Positions 24,350 to 34,402 are shown, numbered from the stretch's first letter. The stretch: 64,000 nucleotides of DNA from Chthoniobacterales bacterium (GCA_018402585.1 JAGYIO010000005.1:62001-126000), one strand, 5' to 3'. A program made the numbers and translations. Notes: a model not told the origin generated them from the letters alone.

Positions 24350-25456
24350 CTACGCCTTTCCCAACTCCAGCGGGGCCGCCTGCATCCCAAACGCCTCGGC
24401 CACCATCGGACAAATCAGCTTCCCCTCGTGCACATTGATCCCGCCCCGCAAGGCCGGCACCTGCCCACACGCGCCGACCAGCCCGAGATCGGCAATCATT
24501 TCGACATAGCGTGCCGTCACATTGGTCAGCGCCTGTGTCGCGGTGCGGGCATACGCCCCGGGCATGTTAGCCACGCAATAATGGATCACCCCCTCCTCCA
24601 CAAAGGTCGGATTTTCGTGCGTGGTCGGACGCGACGTCTCCGCGCAGCCACCCTGGTCAATCGCGATATCGACAAACACGCTCCCAGGCTTCATGCAGCG
24701 CAACATCTCCCGTGTGATCAAGCGCGGCGCCCGCGCGCCAGGCACCAGCACCGCGCCGATCAAAAGATCCACCTGCGGCAACACTTCCTGCAAGTGCGCC
24801 TCGTTCGAGTAAAGCGTATGCGCCGTGTGCAGCGTGATATCGAGGAAACGCATCCGCTCGAGATCGACTTCCAAGATCGTCACATCCGCCCCCAACCCCT
24901 GCGCCATGCGCGCCGCATTGATTCCCGAGGTCCCTCCTCCGATCACCACCACTTTGCCCGGGAGCACCCCGGGCACTCCACCGAGCAAGACACCGGTGCC
25001 CCCGTGGTGCTTAGCCAGCAAGTTGGCCCCGACCACGACCGACATGCGGCCGGCAATTTCGCTCATCGGTTCGAGCAGCGGAAGGTGCCGGTTGATCTCG
25101 ATTGTCTCGTACGCCAACCCCGTCACTCCGCTCCGCAGCAGCGACTCGGTCAGCGCTTTGTCCGCCGCGAGGTGCAGGTAGGTGAACAGAATCTGGCCTT
25201 GGCGCAGCAGCGGAATCTCCTCCGTTTGCGGTTCCTTCACCTTGACGATCAAATCCGCGGCAAACACCGCCTCGTGCGTGTCCACCAGCGTCGCTCCCGC
25301 CGCCTCGTAGTCGCTGTCCGGATAACCACAACCTGCCCCTGCCCCGCGCTCGACCAGCACCTCATGCCCGCGCTTTTTCAGTTGGTATGCGGTGGCCGGC
25401 AACAGCGCGACCCGATACTCCTGCTTTTTGATTTCACGAGGGACGCCAATTTTCAT
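24350..25456 (-). CDS. ald: Alanine dehydrogenase
   Basis: 368 residues, normal for the hexameric NAD-dependent enzyme that interconverts alanine with pyruvate and ammonia. Motifs: IGVPREIKKQEYRVALLP, VKVKEPQTEE with the catalytic lysine, FTYLHLAADKALTE with the catalytic histidine, the NAD loop VIGGGTSGINAARMA, and DIAIDQGGCAETSRPTTH. It ends in the usual CPMVAEAFGM segment. A good terminator follows. It may assimilate or release ammonia. Confidence 0.95.
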   Translation of the reverse strand: MKIGVPREIKKQEYRVALLPATAYQLKKRGHEVLVERGAGAGCGYPDSDYEAAGATLVDTHEAVFAADLIVKVKEPQTEEIPLLRQGQILFTYLHLAADKALTESLLRSGVTGLAYETIEINRHLPLLEPMSEIAGRMSVVVGANLLAKHHGGTGVLLGGVPGVLPGKVVVIGGGTSGINAARMAQGLGADVTILEVDLERMRFLDITLHTAHTLYSNEAHLQEVLPQVDLLIGAVLVPGARAPRLITREMLRCMKPGSVFVDIAIDQGGCAETSRPTTHENPTFVEEGVIHYCVANMPGAYARTATQALTNVTARYVEMIADLGLVGACGQVPALRGGINVHEGKLICPMVAEAFGMQAAPLELGKA

Positions 25457-25547
25457 GAGGGGAGTGACCCTTTATACCCCTGCTTCTAGCCCCAGTCCAC
25501 GCCCGTCGGTCCCGAGCTGAGAGGCAGGTTGCGGTTTTCAAAACAAC

Positions 25548-25583
25548 AACTTAAAACTTACAATCCTAAAACTTGAAACTTCC
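25548..25583. repeat. AT-rich TTAAAACTTA-type repeat cluster
   Basis: acttaaaacttacaatcctaaaacttgaaac in a GC-rich background. Near-identical runs lie at 27515-27546 and, in looser form, at 56251-56345. Roughly 11-base spacing between units. Confidence 0.5.
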
Positions 25584-25627
25584 TCCCCCTCCCCCCCACC
25601 ACCGCACACAGGCTTCTTACTCAAGTC

Positions 25628-25942
25628 TCATCCCTCCTTCTCCAACCTCTCCGCCAACCACTGCTTGATCATGCTCTGGTAATTCAAATACCGCGAACGG
25701 GCCACCCGTTTGATCCGCGCCAGCATCCGCGGATCAAAACGCAAGGTCACGGTGGCCGACTCCCGCGCGTCGCTCTTCGGGATCGACGCATTCATCAGCT
25801 TCGGGTCGAGGCTGTGCGTCAACCAGAATGCCGCCTCGGCCGCGGCGTGAGCGAAGGCGGGCACCTCCGACCAGGAGCGCAAGACGCGCAACTCGTTTGC
25901 TTCGCTATTCGGCATTTTTCCTTTCGAAAAAGTTTTCCTCAT
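25628..25942 (-). CDS. BrnA-like antitoxin (ribbon-helix-helix/CopG type)
   Basis: 104 residues, or 95 from the second ATG at 25915. The C-terminal part (SATVTLRFDPRMLARIKRVARSRYLNYQSMIKQWLAERL) is a ribbon-helix-helix DNA-binding domain of the kind found in BrnA antitoxins; the N-terminal part would bind the toxin. It overlaps the upstream toxin gene by 38 bases, so expression is coupled. Antitoxin role is inferred from the pair and the RHH domain. Confidence 0.7.
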   Translation of the reverse strand: MRKTFSKGKMPNSEANELRVLRSWSEVPAFAHAAAEAAFWLTHSLDPKLMNASIPKSDARESATVTLRFDPRMLARIKRVARSRYLNYQSMIKQWLAERLEKEG

Positions 25943-26171
25943 CCTTCGTCATGGGCCGCGCCGCCACCACCCGCAACATTTTGCCATCCGTCCAAAACAC
26001 GCTGAAAATGCCCCGCCCCTCGACCGAACGTCCGAGGTTGAAATAACGCGCCTCACCCTGATCGTAGTCGGGCAAGAGCCGCAGACTAAAGGGATCCTCG
26101 AAGGATTCTTCGATCGCCCGCGGGGTCAACGCCTTGAGGTCGAAAGATGCCTCCAGCCAGTCGAATTCCAT
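25905..26171 (-). CDS. BrnT-like ribonuclease toxin
   Basis: 88 residues. MEFDWLEASFDLKALTPRAIEESFEDPFSLRLLPDYDQGEARYFNLGRSVEGRGIFSVFWTDGKMLRVVAARPMTKDE follows the BrnT layout: N-terminal FDWLEA, the helix before FEDPFSLRL, GEARYFNLGRS, and a final strand with RVVAARPMTKDEE. The N-terminal region is diverged from typical BrnT (the KHxVSFEEA portion is altered), so activity is uncertain. Toxin-first order before the RHH gene supports the call. Confidence 0.65.
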   Translation of the reverse strand: MEFDWLEASFDLKALTPRAIEESFEDPFSLRLLPDYDQGEARYFNLGRSVEGRGIFSVFWTDGKMLRVVAARPMTKDEENFFERKNAE

Positions 26172-26181
26172 AGGACCGCGC

Positions 26182-26562
26182 CTATTCCGGCGCTTGGATC
26201 AACTCGATCTCGTAGCCCTCGGGCGCGTCGATGAAAGCGAAAACTGTTCCGGTCGAGGAGGTGGTCGGACCATCGGAAAGCGGGTACCCCTTGGCGGCCG
26301 CCTCTTGGGCGAATTTTTGCAAATCCTCCACCTCGAAAGCCAGATGGGTCAGGTCGGGTCCGACCACGACCGGACCGCTCGACGGATAAGCACAAATTTC
26401 GATCAATTCCTCGCTGCCCGGCGTCTTGAGAAAGACCAACTCGGACCCGCGCGGGGACTTGTGACGCCGGATTTCGGCCAAGCCGAGCACGTCCTTGTAA
26501 AAGTTGACCGTCTTTTCCAAATCGTTCACCCGATAGCGGGTGTGGAGCAATTTCGTCACCAT
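26182..26562 (-). CDS. gloA: Glyoxalase I (lactoylglutathione lyase)
   Basis: 126 residues, VOC superfamily. Isomerises the methylglyoxal-thiol hemithioacetal. LLHTRYRVNDLEKTVNFYKDVLGL supplies the first metal His, ELIEICAY a Glu, DLTHLAFEVEDL the second His, and YEIELIQ the last Glu. All four ligands are present. It lies 10 bases before brnT-like on the same strand, possibly by chance. Confidence 0.88.
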   Translation of the reverse strand: MVTKLLHTRYRVNDLEKTVNFYKDVLGLAEIRRHKSPRGSELVFLKTPGSEELIEICAYPSSGPVVVGPDLTHLAFEVEDLQKFAQEAAAKGYPLSDGPTTSSTGTVFAFIDAPEGYEIELIQAPE

Positions 26563-26574
26563 GGGTTATGCCTA

Positions 26575-27420
26575 TCACACCGCGGTATCTGCTGTCTCCC
26601 CGTTTCGCGGGATACCCTGGGCACAGAGCTCCCACGAATGCACCTGGTCGAGGATCACCTCCCCCATCCCCGGATCCGTCCCCACGGCCCGCGAATAGTA
26701 AAGCCGCCGCCCGTCGAGCAAATGCGGATTCTTCTGCTCCCGCTCCCCGGCATCGCCACCGCCCGTGATGCCGAGCAAACCCGGGATGTCCTCGTCGCTG
26801 TGCAATCCGTCCGCGATGAAGAACGGCACCGCGATCACCTCCCGGCACGGCGTGATCGTCCGCCAGTCTTCGATCTTGGGTGGCGTTTCCATGAATGCCC
26901 CTTGCACCTCGGCGAAAATTCCGCGCGCCCGGATGGCCTCGACCTGCGCCTCGACCGCTTCCGAACTCCGCGTGTCGAGCGGCGTACCGTGGCCGAGCAC
27001 GAGCAAAGCCGCCTGCGCATAATCCACCCCCGGGGCCACTTCCCGCGCGCGATGGAGCAACACTTCGGTCATGCGCGGATGTCCCCCCACGGGCAGACAC
27101 AGCCGCAGAACCTGTCCCTGGTCATTGGTGGTCACCGGTCCGGTCAGCCCGAGTTCCTTCGGAATCACATTGCGCACGAAATACCCCTCGACCGTGAAAT
27201 TCGGCACGATGAAAATTTCCGGTTTGGTCAACGCATCCAAAGCTTCCCCCAGTCCGGGCTTTTCCTTCCAAAACCCGCAAGCCACCTCGCCGAACAGTCC
27301 CGAGTCCCGCAACCGCTCGGTCAATTCCCGGGTCGGCCGGCTCGAGGTCGCATTGACACTCGACCCGTGCGCCAGGATCAAAAGCGCGGCATCAAGCTTC
27401 GGAGCAAAAGGAGCCTTCAT
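26575..27420 (-). CDS. cbiX: CbiX-type sirohydrochlorin chelatase, two-domain
   Basis: 281 residues from MKAPFAPKLDAALLILAHGSS. Two CbiX halves are visible: LLILAHGSSVNATS at residue about 11 and LLVLGHGTPLDTRSSE at about 140, each with the catalytic His of the chelatase fold, and PNFTVEGYFVRNVIP and VPFFIADGLHSDEDIP. It inserts Co2+ (or Fe2+) into sirohydrochlorin for cobalamin or siroheme. Duplicated chelatase domains in one chain suit monomeric or intramolecular-dimer enzymes. It is next to gloA on the same strand. Confidence 0.85.
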   Translation of the reverse strand: MKAPFAPKLDAALLILAHGSSVNATSSRPTRELTERLRDSGLFGEVACGFWKEKPGLGEALDALTKPEIFIVPNFTVEGYFVRNVIPKELGLTGPVTTNDQGQVLRLCLPVGGHPRMTEVLLHRAREVAPGVDYAQAALLVLGHGTPLDTRSSEAVEAQVEAIRARGIFAEVQGAFMETPPKIEDWRTITPCREVIAVPFFIADGLHSDEDIPGLLGITGGGDAGEREQKNPHLLDGRRLYYSRAVGTDPGMGEVILDQVHSWELCAQGIPRNGETADTAV

Positions 27421-27514
27421 CACCCCCCTTGTAGCGCCAGCTGACAATCGCCGGAACCCAAATATATCACCTCTCTGGTCGTCGGGCGGGGCCTCCGGAC
27501 CCGCCGCTCCAACC

Positions 27515-27546
27515 ACTTAAAACTTACGAACCTAAAACTTTAAACT
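27515..27546. repeat. AT-rich TTAAAACTTA-type repeat cluster
   Basis: acttaaaacttacgaacctaaaactttaaac between divergent cbiX and the exchanger gene. Closely matches the cluster at 25548. Position would suit a promoter-proximal role. Confidence 0.5.
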
Positions 27547-27657
27547 CTCCCCTCCCCCCTCACCCCCTCACTCAGTTCTCCAACTCGGGTCTCAGGCTTT
27601 GTCGTTCCACTTCTCCTTTATCTCCCTCCCGACAAACGCTAATTCTCCCCGCCTGCC

Positions 27658-28608
27658 ATGACCCTAGCCCTCCTTTCCCTCGCCCTCGGACTCGGCCTCC
27701 TCTACTTCGGCGCGGAGGCGTTGGTGCGCGCGAGTTCTTCGCTCGCCCTGCGTCTCGGACTCTCCCCGCTGGTCATCGGCCTCACCGTGGTCGCCTTCGG
27801 GACCAGCTCACCGGAGCTGGTGGTCAGCCTCAAAGCCGGCTTGGCCGGCCAAGGTAACATTAGCGTGGGCAATGTGGTCGGTTCCAACATTTGCAACCTC
27901 GGACTGATCCTCGGCCTCTGCGCCCTCGTCACCCCCATCGCGACCACCTCGCAAATCGTACGGATCGATATTCCGATCATGATCGCGGCCACCGCATTCA
28001 CCACGTTCCTCCTCTGGGACGGCACCCTCGGACGGACCGAAGGAGTCACTCTCTTCGCCTTGCTCCTCGTTTACATTGTTTTCAGCGTCCATCTGGCCCG
28101 GCGTCAGCCGGCCGACGCCCTCGGCGCCGAATTCGACGCGGAGGTAAAAGCTTCCCAGCGGGGACTCTCTCTCGACCTACTCATGGTCGCGGGCGGGCTG
28201 GTCCTCCTCATCTTCGGCGCGCGCTTTCTGGTCGACGGCGCCGTGGTCATCGCACGGGCCTTCGGTTGGAGTGAAGCTCTGATTGGACTGACCGTCATCG
28301 CGATCGGCACCAGCCTGCCGGAATTGGCCACTTCGCTTGTTGCCGCGGTAAAAAAAGAAACAGACATTGCGGTAGGCAACATCGTCGGGTCGAATATTTT
28401 CAATCTCCTCGGCATCCTCGGCCTCACCGCCATGGTCACTCCTCTTGCCGCCTCGGGCCTCAGCTTAACCGACTATGCCGTCATGGCGCTCTTTGCCCTC
28501 GTCCTCTGGCCCATGGCCTACCACCAAAAACGCATCACGCGTCTCGAAGGCGCTATCCTTCTCGCCGGCTACGCCGCCTACCTGTCCTGGCTGATTCTCT
28601 CAACCTGA
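27658..28608 (+). CDS. Calcium/sodium antiporter, CaCA family (YrbG-like)
   Basis: 316 residues, about ten membrane helices in two homologous halves. Each half has an alpha-repeat: GLTVVAFGTSSPELVVSL with GNVVGSNICNLGLILG, and GLTVIAIGTSLPELATSLVAA with GNIVGSNIFNLLGILG; these form the cation site. Exchanges Ca2+ for Na+ or H+ across the inner membrane. It ends overlapping mnhG by 31 bases in convergent orientation, next to the Mrp operon, so both may serve cation balance. Confidence 0.92.
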   Translation: MTLALLSLALGLGLLYFGAEALVRASSSLALRLGLSPLVIGLTVVAFGTSSPELVVSLKAGLAGQGNISVGNVVGSNICNLGLILGLCALVTPIATTSQIVRIDIPIMIAATAFTTFLLWDGTLGRTEGVTLFALLLVYIVFSVHLARRQPADALGAEFDAEVKASQRGLSLDLLMVAGGLVLLIFGARFLVDGAVVIARAFGWSEALIGLTVIAIGTSLPELATSLVAAVKKETDIAVGNIVGSNIFNLLGILGLTAMVTPLAASGLSLTDYAVMALFALVLWPMAYHQKRITRLEGAILLAGYAAYLSWLILST

Positions 28609-28952
28609 TCCGGCCGCGCCTCCGCGCGGACCGCAATGTGGTCGCGCCCCTCGTCCAGCACGGAATGTTCCCAGAGCGGCGTGCGCCGCGCGTAAGCCGC
28701 GCGTCCGAGCAAACTGGCCGCCACCGGCGCGGTGAGAAAGATAAAGACGATGGTCACCACCGCTTTGGTCACCACCATCGTCTCTTGGAAGAAAAAGGCC
28801 GCGGCCAAGAGCAAGAGTGCCACCCCGAGCGAGGCGCTCTTCGTCGCCGCATGCATGCGGGTGAAAATATCCGGCATGCGTACCAACCCGACACCGGTGA
28901 GAAACATGAGAAACGCCCCGATGACCAGACAGCCGCCGATCACCCAGATCAT
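28578..28952 (-). CDS. mnhG: Na+/H+ antiporter subunit G
   Basis: 124 residues. Three membrane helices with GVGLVRMPDIFTRMHAATKSASLGVALLLLA, the MnhG/MrpG signature. It is the last gene of the operon and overlaps mnhF by four bases. The C-terminal tail after the helices is hydrophilic and runs into the convergent exchanger gene. Confidence 0.92.
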   Translation of the reverse strand: MIWVIGGCLVIGAFLMFLTGVGLVRMPDIFTRMHAATKSASLGVALLLLAAAFFFQETMVVTKAVVTIVFIFLTAPVAASLLGRAAYARRTPLWEHSVLDEGRDHIAVRAEARPDQVERISQDR

Positions 28953-29230
28953 TTGAAAACCCCCCTTTCGATCGTGGTGGCCATGGCGATCGTGCCGAGA
29001 AAAACGACCAGGGCAATGGCCAGCGCGATATCGAGCAGTAGCGAGGTGCCGGTGACAATCGAGGTGAGCACGAGCACTCCGATCACCATGGTAGCCAACG
29101 CATCAATGGCCACCACCCGGTCGGCCAGCGTCGGGCCGGCCACCAGACGGATGAAGGTCAAAATCATGCCGAGCGAAAGGACGGCACCGGCCACCCAGGC
29201 CACCATGATGAGAGCGGGCGTGCTTTCCAT
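28949..29230 (-). CDS. mnhF: Na+/H+ antiporter subunit F
   Basis: 93 residues, three membrane helices, with FIRLVAGPTLADRVVAIDALATM, the hallmark of MrpF. Overlaps mnhG and follows mnhE by three bases. Confidence 0.92.
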   Translation of the reverse strand: MESTPALIMVAWVAGAVLSLGMILTFIRLVAGPTLADRVVAIDALATMVIGVLVLTSIVTGTSLLLDIALAIALVVFLGTIAMATTIERGVFK

Positions 29231-29233
29231 GGT

Positions 29234-29707
29234 TTATCTCAAGAGAGCGAGCACCCGAGGCTCGAAGTTTTCTTTGATCTCGCGGCGCAATTCCTCGGGG
29301 TCATGGATATACATGGCGTGCACGTAGAGCGTCTTGCGGTCGGGCGAAATGTCGAGACTGAGCGTGCCCGGCGTCATGGTGATCAAGTTGGCCAGCGCGG
29401 TGATCTCGAGGTCGGTCTTCGCCTCGATCGGGATGCCGATCACCCCCGGCTTCATGTGGTGCGTCGGGGTCAGCACGTCGTAGGCGATGATGGCATTCGA
29501 TTTGACCAGCTCCCAGAGATAGTAACCGATGAAACCCAAGACCCGCGGCAATTTTCCGAAGTAGCCGTCATGCCCGCGCTGACCGCGCGTGACCAGCCAA
29601 AGGAGGAAGTAGCTAACGGCAAACCCGGAGACCAGATTGGACAGGGTGATGCCGCCGAGCAGGCCTGACCAGACCAGTGTGAGGATCAGATTGATCGCCG
29701 CATACAT
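29234..29707 (-). CDS. mnhE: Na+/H+ antiporter subunit E
   Basis: 157 residues. Two membrane helices then a cytoplasmic domain with ELVKSNAIIAYDVLTP, then TDLEITALANLITMTPGTLSLDISPDRKTLYVHAMYI, all standard for MrpE. It lies between mnhD and mnhF with one- to three-base gaps. Confidence 0.93.
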   Translation of the reverse strand: MYAAINLILTLVWSGLLGGITLSNLVSGFAVSYFLLWLVTRGQRGHDGYFGKLPRVLGFIGYYLWELVKSNAIIAYDVLTPTHHMKPGVIGIPIEAKTDLEITALANLITMTPGTLSLDISPDRKTLYVHAMYIHDPEELRREIKENFEPRVLALLR

Positions 29708-29708
29708 C

Positions 29709-31223
29709 TCAGTTTGTCCCCCCCAGCACGGCGTTGATGTAAATCTCCGGTTGCAACAACTGCTCGGCCGAGCGGGCTGCGAAATCGAAGAAATATTGCG
29801 GGAAAAATCCGATGGCCAGGGTCAAGGCGGCCAGCGCGGCCACCGGCGCAAGGAGCAGGAATCTTTCCGCGGGCGGAACATTGCCCGGGTGCGGCGCATG
29901 CCCCTCCGGAGCCGGCTTCCAGAAAACTTCCGCCCAGATCTTGGTCATGGAAAACAAAGTAAGCAGTCCGACCGCCAAGGCCACCACGGCCAAGACCGTC
30001 GCCCATCCGCCGAACATGGTGTCCCCGGCCAAACCGGCCTTGACCACGGCGAACTTGGCGAAAAATCCCGAGAGCGGCGGAATCCCGCCGAGCGACATGG
30101 CCGGAATGAAAAACAACAGCGCGAGGAGCGGCGTCGCCGCGTAAAAACCGCCCAACTTTTTCAAATCAAACGATCCCCCGTAGCGCGCCGTGATCCCGCT
30201 GATGAGGAACAAGTTCGCCTTCACCACGATGTGATGGAAAAGGTAGAACACCGTCCCCGCAATGGCCAGCGGGGTGAAAAGCGCCAAGCCCAGCACCATG
30301 TAGCCGATCTGGCTGATGATGTGGAAGGAGAGCAACCGGCGAAAATCGAATTGCACCATGGCCCCCAACACACCGGTCACCATGGTGAACCCGGCCAGCA
30401 CCAAGAGCAGCCCGTGGGTGAAGAGCACGTCTTCGGTGAAGATCAGGGTGAAGACCCGGACCAAGGCATACACGCCGACCTTGGTCAGCAGGCCGGCAAA
30501 AATCGCCGACACCGCGACCGGCGGCGTGTGATAAGACGCCGGTAGCCAGAAAAAGAGCGGGAAAATCGCCGCTTTGAGCCCGAAGGCCACCAGAAAAAGC
30601 ATCGCCGTCATGGTGAGCAACTCCGGACGCATCTCCCGTGCGGTCAAAGCCAGGTCCGCCATGTTCAGTGTGCCGGTCTGACCGTAAAGAATGCCGCACG
30701 CCGCGAGAAAGAAGCTCGAGGAAATGAGGTTGAGGGTGACGTATTTCACCGCGCCCTCCATCTGCGGCTTTTCCCCGCCGAGGCTCATCAGGACGAACGA
30801 GCTGATCAGCATGACCTCAAACCAGACGAACAAGTTGAAGATATCCCCCGTGAGGAAGGCCCCGCACACCCCGAACATCATGAAGTGCAGAAACGCGTAA
30901 TACCCGAACCGCACCCGTCTGGCGTCCACATCGGCGATCGAGTAGATCGCCACGGCCAGACCAATGATGGCCGAAACCAGCACCATGATGCCGGCGAGCA
31001 GATCCGCCACCAGGACGATGCCGAAGGGCGCCGGCCAGTTGCCGAAACGCACCACTTCAATCGTCCCGTCGCCCACTTCGGCCATCAAGCGCAGCGCGAC
31101 ACCGAGCAGCACGGCCATCCCCGCCACGCCGAAAAAGCGCTGCAGCGTCAGGGAACGCAGGGAAAACAAACAGAGCACCGCCGTGACCAGCGGGGTCAGG
31201 ATGGCCAGCGTCAGCGCGTTCAT
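29709..31223 (-). CDS. mnhD: Na+/H+ antiporter subunit D
   Basis: 504 residues, 14 or so membrane helices, homologous to complex I NuoN/NuoM. Marks: [19 protein letters not shown] with the conserved Glu, [26 protein letters not shown] with the conserved Lys, and [20 protein letters not shown]. One of two proton-pumping-type subunits of the Mrp complex. Four-base overlap with mnhC. Confidence 0.94.
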   Translation of the reverse strand: MNALTLAILTPLVTAVLCLFSLRSLTLQRFFGVAGMAVLLGVALRLMAEVGDGTIEVVRFGNWPAPFGIVLVADLLAGIMVLVSAIIGLAVAIYSIADVDARRVRFGYYAFLHFMMFGVCGAFLTGDIFNLFVWFEVMLISSFVLMSLGGEKPQMEGAVKYVTLNLISSSFFLAACGILYGQTGTLNMADLALTAREMRPELLTMTAMLFLVAFGLKAAIFPLFFWLPASYHTPPVAVSAIFAGLLTKVGVYALVRVFTLIFTEDVLFTHGLLLVLAGFTMVTGVLGAMVQFDFRRLLSFHIISQIGYMVLGLALFTPLAIAGTVFYLFHHIVVKANLFLISGITARYGGSFDLKKLGGFYAATPLLALLFFIPAMSLGGIPPLSGFFAKFAVVKAGLAGDTMFGGWATVLAVVALAVGLLTLFSMTKIWAEVFWKPAPEGHAPHPGNVPPAERFLLLAPVAALAALTLAIGFFPQYFFDFAARSAEQLLQPEIYINAVLGGTN

Positions 31224-31570
31224 GTCTGGTCCGTCCCTTTCAAATCATCCACGTCATCCGTTCCCGTGGCCTGATCCGCGCGATGCACCATGGCCAGAGT
31301 GAAGGCGAGCACCCCGAAGCTGATCACGATCGCGGTGAGAATCAGCGCCTGCGGCAACGGATCGGCACTGGTCGCGGCCAGCGCGGTCTGACCCTCCGCG
31401 ATGAAGGGCACCCCGCCCTCGCGCAAACCGCCCGCCGTGAAAATGAGCAAATTGACCGCCTGGCTCAACAACGCGATGCCGAGAATGATGCGCACCACAC
31501 CGCGGCGGAGGAGCAGGTAAAAAGCCGCCGCGTAGAGCACGCCGATCGTGATGGCCAAGAGGAATTCCAT
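31220..31570 (-). CDS. mnhC: Na+/H+ antiporter subunit C
   Basis: 116 residues, NuoK-like with three membrane helices; [18 protein letters not shown] carries the conserved core. [20 protein letters not shown] is the third helix. Overlaps mnhD, lies 2 bases after mnhB. Confidence 0.93.
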   Translation of the reverse strand: MEFLLAITIGVLYAAAFYLLLRRGVVRIILGIALLSQAVNLLIFTAGGLREGGVPFIAEGQTALAATSADPLPQALILTAIVISFGVLAFTLAMVHRADQATGTDDVDDLKGTDQT

Positions 31571-31572
31571 GC

Positions 31573-31995
31573 TTATTCCTCCTCCTCCCCATCCTCACCC
31601 AAGCTGAAAACGATCAGCGTGGTCACCCCGAGCACGGCGAAATAAACCCCGAGATCGAAGAGCAACGGCGTCCCAAGCTTGCCGATCACCGGCAAGGGCG
31701 TCTTGTCCCACAAGCCGGTCAGAAACGGCAGTCCGGCCAGATTACCGGCCAATCCGGCAACAATCGCCACGACCAAGCCGCACCCGATGATGACGTGCGG
31801 GGTGAAAAATAACATGCTCCGGGCCGCGGGGAATCCGTTGGCAAAGGCGAAAAGCACAAACGCACTCGCCGCCACCAGTCCGCCGGAAAACCCGCCACCC
31901 GGCAGGTTGTGCCCGCGCAAGAGGAGAAAGACCGAGAAGACCAAGAGCACACCCGTGAGCAAGCGACTCACCGTGGCCAAAATCACGCTGTTCAT
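31573..31995 (-). CDS. mnhB: Na+/H+ antiporter subunit B
   Basis: 140 residues, four membrane helices, with [27 protein letters not shown], the MnhB-domain signature. Four-base overlap with mnhA. Confidence 0.93.
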   Translation of the reverse strand: MNSVILATVSRLLTGVLLVFSVFLLLRGHNLPGGGFSGGLVAASAFVLFAFANGFPAARSMLFFTPHVIIGCGLVVAIVAGLAGNLAGLPFLTGLWDKTPLPVIGKLGTPLLFDLGVYFAVLGVTTLIVFSLGEDGEEEE

Positions 31996-34322
31996 TTGCC
32001 GTCCTCCTTCTTGGAACCCGGACGCAGCCGCATCATGGCGAAAACTCCCAAGGCCGCGATGGCCAGCACCGTGATTTCGCCCAGCGTGTCGAGGGCGCGG
32101 AAATCGACGAGGATGACGTTCACCACATTGCGCCCGTTGGCCAGGGTGAGGCTGTTCTCGCTCATGAAACGCGACACATCATTGTCCGCCGCCCGCGAGG
32201 ACTGCTCGACCAGCACGACCATGGCCATGACCGTGCCAAAGACCGCGGCGACCAGCGCGTCGCGCACCTTGACCGCTTTCTTCGAGTAGTTCCCGAAAAC
32301 CGGCAGCCGGTAAAAGGCCAGCACGAAGAGCACCAAGGTCAGCGTTTCGACCAGCACCTGCGTCATGGCCAGATCCGGCGCGCTGAACATGAAGTAAAGC
32401 ATGGCAATCCCGATCCCGACCACCCCGAGGGCGAGGATCGCGGTGAAACGCGAGCTGGTCAGGCAGGCAAAAACCGCACCGGCCATGATCAAGAGGCAAA
32501 CCGTGACGGTGAGCACATTCGGTCGCACCATCGCGCTCCAGTCGGGCGGAGGCACCACCCCGGGCAACATCCAGCCAACCAGAACCACGGTAAAGAGCAC
32601 CACGGTCATGATGTAGTTGCGCAGATACCCGTTCTGCAGCACGCCCGTCTGCCAGCGGGCGAAGGACAAGACACCCTCCAATAGATTGTCATAGCCGCGC
32701 TCCGGACCAAAACGCGCCAACCCCGCATAAATCCCGCGCGCCGCCCGGATCCGCGGCAGCAACCCATAAAGGGCCAACCCGAGCACCACCGTCACCGCAC
32801 TCAGCCCCAGCGCCGTGGTCCAGCCATGCCACAACTTCAAGCCACCCACGAAACCCGCATCCCCCAACACCGCGGCCGCGGCTGGACCGACCAGCCCTGC
32901 CCCCGCGTAGGACGGAAACAACCCCGTTTTGATCCCCGCCACCCCAAGCAGCAACGGCCCCAGCCACATGGTCCACGGTGCCTCGTGCGCTTTTTTCGGC
33001 GTCGGCTTCAGTCTGCCCCAAAACGGTTTGAAACCCGCCGTGATGGCCAGCGCCACCATGACCACGCTGGCCGAAACCCCGAGCACCTCCCACCACACGC
33101 CCGAGCCTGGCGCGTCGAGCAGCGCCTTGTAAAAATATTCCTTACTCACAAAACCGAGCAGCATCGGCACGCCGGCCATGGAGAGCCCGCCGATCAAGGC
33201 CGCCGCCGCGGTGAAGGGCATGGCGCGGCGCAGGCCGCCGAGCAGATCCGGATCCCGCGTGCCCGTTTCGTGGTCGACCGTTCCGGAGGTCATGAAGAGC
33301 GTCGCCTTGTAAAGCGCGTGGGCCAGCAGGTAAGCCATGGCCGCCTGCACCGCCAACTCCGTCCCGATTCCGAGCAGCATGGTCAAGGTGCCGAGCACGG
33401 CAACCGTGGTGTAGGCGAGGATCTTTTTTAGATCATTCTGCCCCAGCGCCATGACCACACCCAAAATCATGGTCACCGCCCCGACCGGAGCGACGATCGG
33501 AAACCACAGCGGACTGGCCGAGAGGAGCGGGAACAAACGCGCGAGGAGAAAGATGCCCGCTTTCACCATGGTGGCCGAGTGCAAATACGCGCTGACCGGC
33601 GCCGGTGCCTCCATCGCATTGGGCAACCAGAAATGGAACGGGAACTGCGCCGACTTGGTGAAGGCCCCGAGCAAAATCAAAACCAGCACCGTGGTGAACC
33701 CCGGTTGCGCCACCAGCGTCGCCGCGTCCATTTGCAGCAACTCCGAAATCAAAAACGTCCCCGCCATCCGCCCCAACAAAATCACCCCCGCCAAGAAACA
33801 AAGCCCGCCCGCCCCCGTGACGAGCAAAGCCTGCAAGGCCGCCGCCCGCGACTTCGCCTCATTGTGGTAGTAGCCGATGAGCAGATAGGACGAAATGCTG
33901 GTCAGCTCCCAGAAAATGAAAAGCAGCACGAGGTGATCCGCGCTGACCACCCCCAGCATCGAGCCCATGAACCCGAACAAAAACAGATAGAACCGCCCGA
34001 GGTCCTTCTTCCCCGCCAGATACCCCGCCGCATACCACGTGACAAACGCCCCGATCACGCTGATCAGCAGCAGGAAAAGCAAACTCAACCCATCGACATA
34101 AAAATCCAGGGCAATCCCCAGCGACGGCACCCAGGCGTGACGAAAACTCACCACCCCTCCCGCCATGATCTGCGGCAGCATCAAGGCATACCCCGTCGCC
34201 CCCGCCAGCGGCACCAGACTCAAAACCAACCCGCAACGGTCCCCCAGCACGCGATGGAGCCACGGCGCAAGAAACGCCGCGAGAAAGATCGCGACGAGAA
34301 TGATCACGGGGAAATTCTCCAT
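31992..34322 (-). CDS. mnhA: Na+/H+ antiporter subunit A
   Basis: 776 residues from MENFPVIILVAIFLAAF, normal for MrpA. The NuoL-like N-terminal part has FWELTSISSYLLIGYYHNEAKSR with the conserved Glu and KSAQFPFHFWLPNAMEAPAPVSAYLHSATMVKAG. The C-terminal part is the MbhD/MbhE-like domain (FSAPDLAMTQVLVETLTLVLFVLAFYRLP). The complex exports Na+ in exchange for H+ and supports salt and alkali tolerance. First gene of the seven-gene operon mnhABCDEFG; a longer in-frame extension upstream lacks membrane character. Confidence 0.95.
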   Translation of the reverse strand: MENFPVIILVAIFLAAFLAPWLHRVLGDRCGLVLSLVPLAGATGYALMLPQIMAGGVVSFRHAWVPSLGIALDFYVDGLSLLFLLLISVIGAFVTWYAAGYLAGKKDLGRFYLFLFGFMGSMLGVVSADHLVLLFIFWELTSISSYLLIGYYHNEAKSRAAALQALLVTGAGGLCFLAGVILLGRMAGTFLISELLQMDAATLVAQPGFTTVLVLILLGAFTKSAQFPFHFWLPNAMEAPAPVSAYLHSATMVKAGIFLLARLFPLLSASPLWFPIVAPVGAVTMILGVVMALGQNDLKKILAYTTVAVLGTLTMLLGIGTELAVQAAMAYLLAHALYKATLFMTSGTVDHETGTRDPDLLGGLRRAMPFTAAAALIGGLSMAGVPMLLGFVSKEYFYKALLDAPGSGVWWEVLGVSASVVMVALAITAGFKPFWGRLKPTPKKAHEAPWTMWLGPLLLGVAGIKTGLFPSYAGAGLVGPAAAAVLGDAGFVGGLKLWHGWTTALGLSAVTVVLGLALYGLLPRIRAARGIYAGLARFGPERGYDNLLEGVLSFARWQTGVLQNGYLRNYIMTVVLFTVVLVGWMLPGVVPPPDWSAMVRPNVLTVTVCLLIMAGAVFACLTSSRFTAILALGVVGIGIAMLYFMFSAPDLAMTQVLVETLTLVLFVLAFYRLPVFGNYSKKAVKVRDALVAAVFGTVMAMVVLVEQSSRAADNDVSRFMSENSLTLANGRNVVNVILVDFRALDTLGEITVLAIAALGVFAMMRLRPGSKKEDGK

Positions 34323-34402
34323 GGCTGATTCCGGACAGAACCCGCGAATTGGGCGGGAACAAAGCCCCCAAGTCAAGGACCACCGGATCACTCGCCAGGG
34401 AG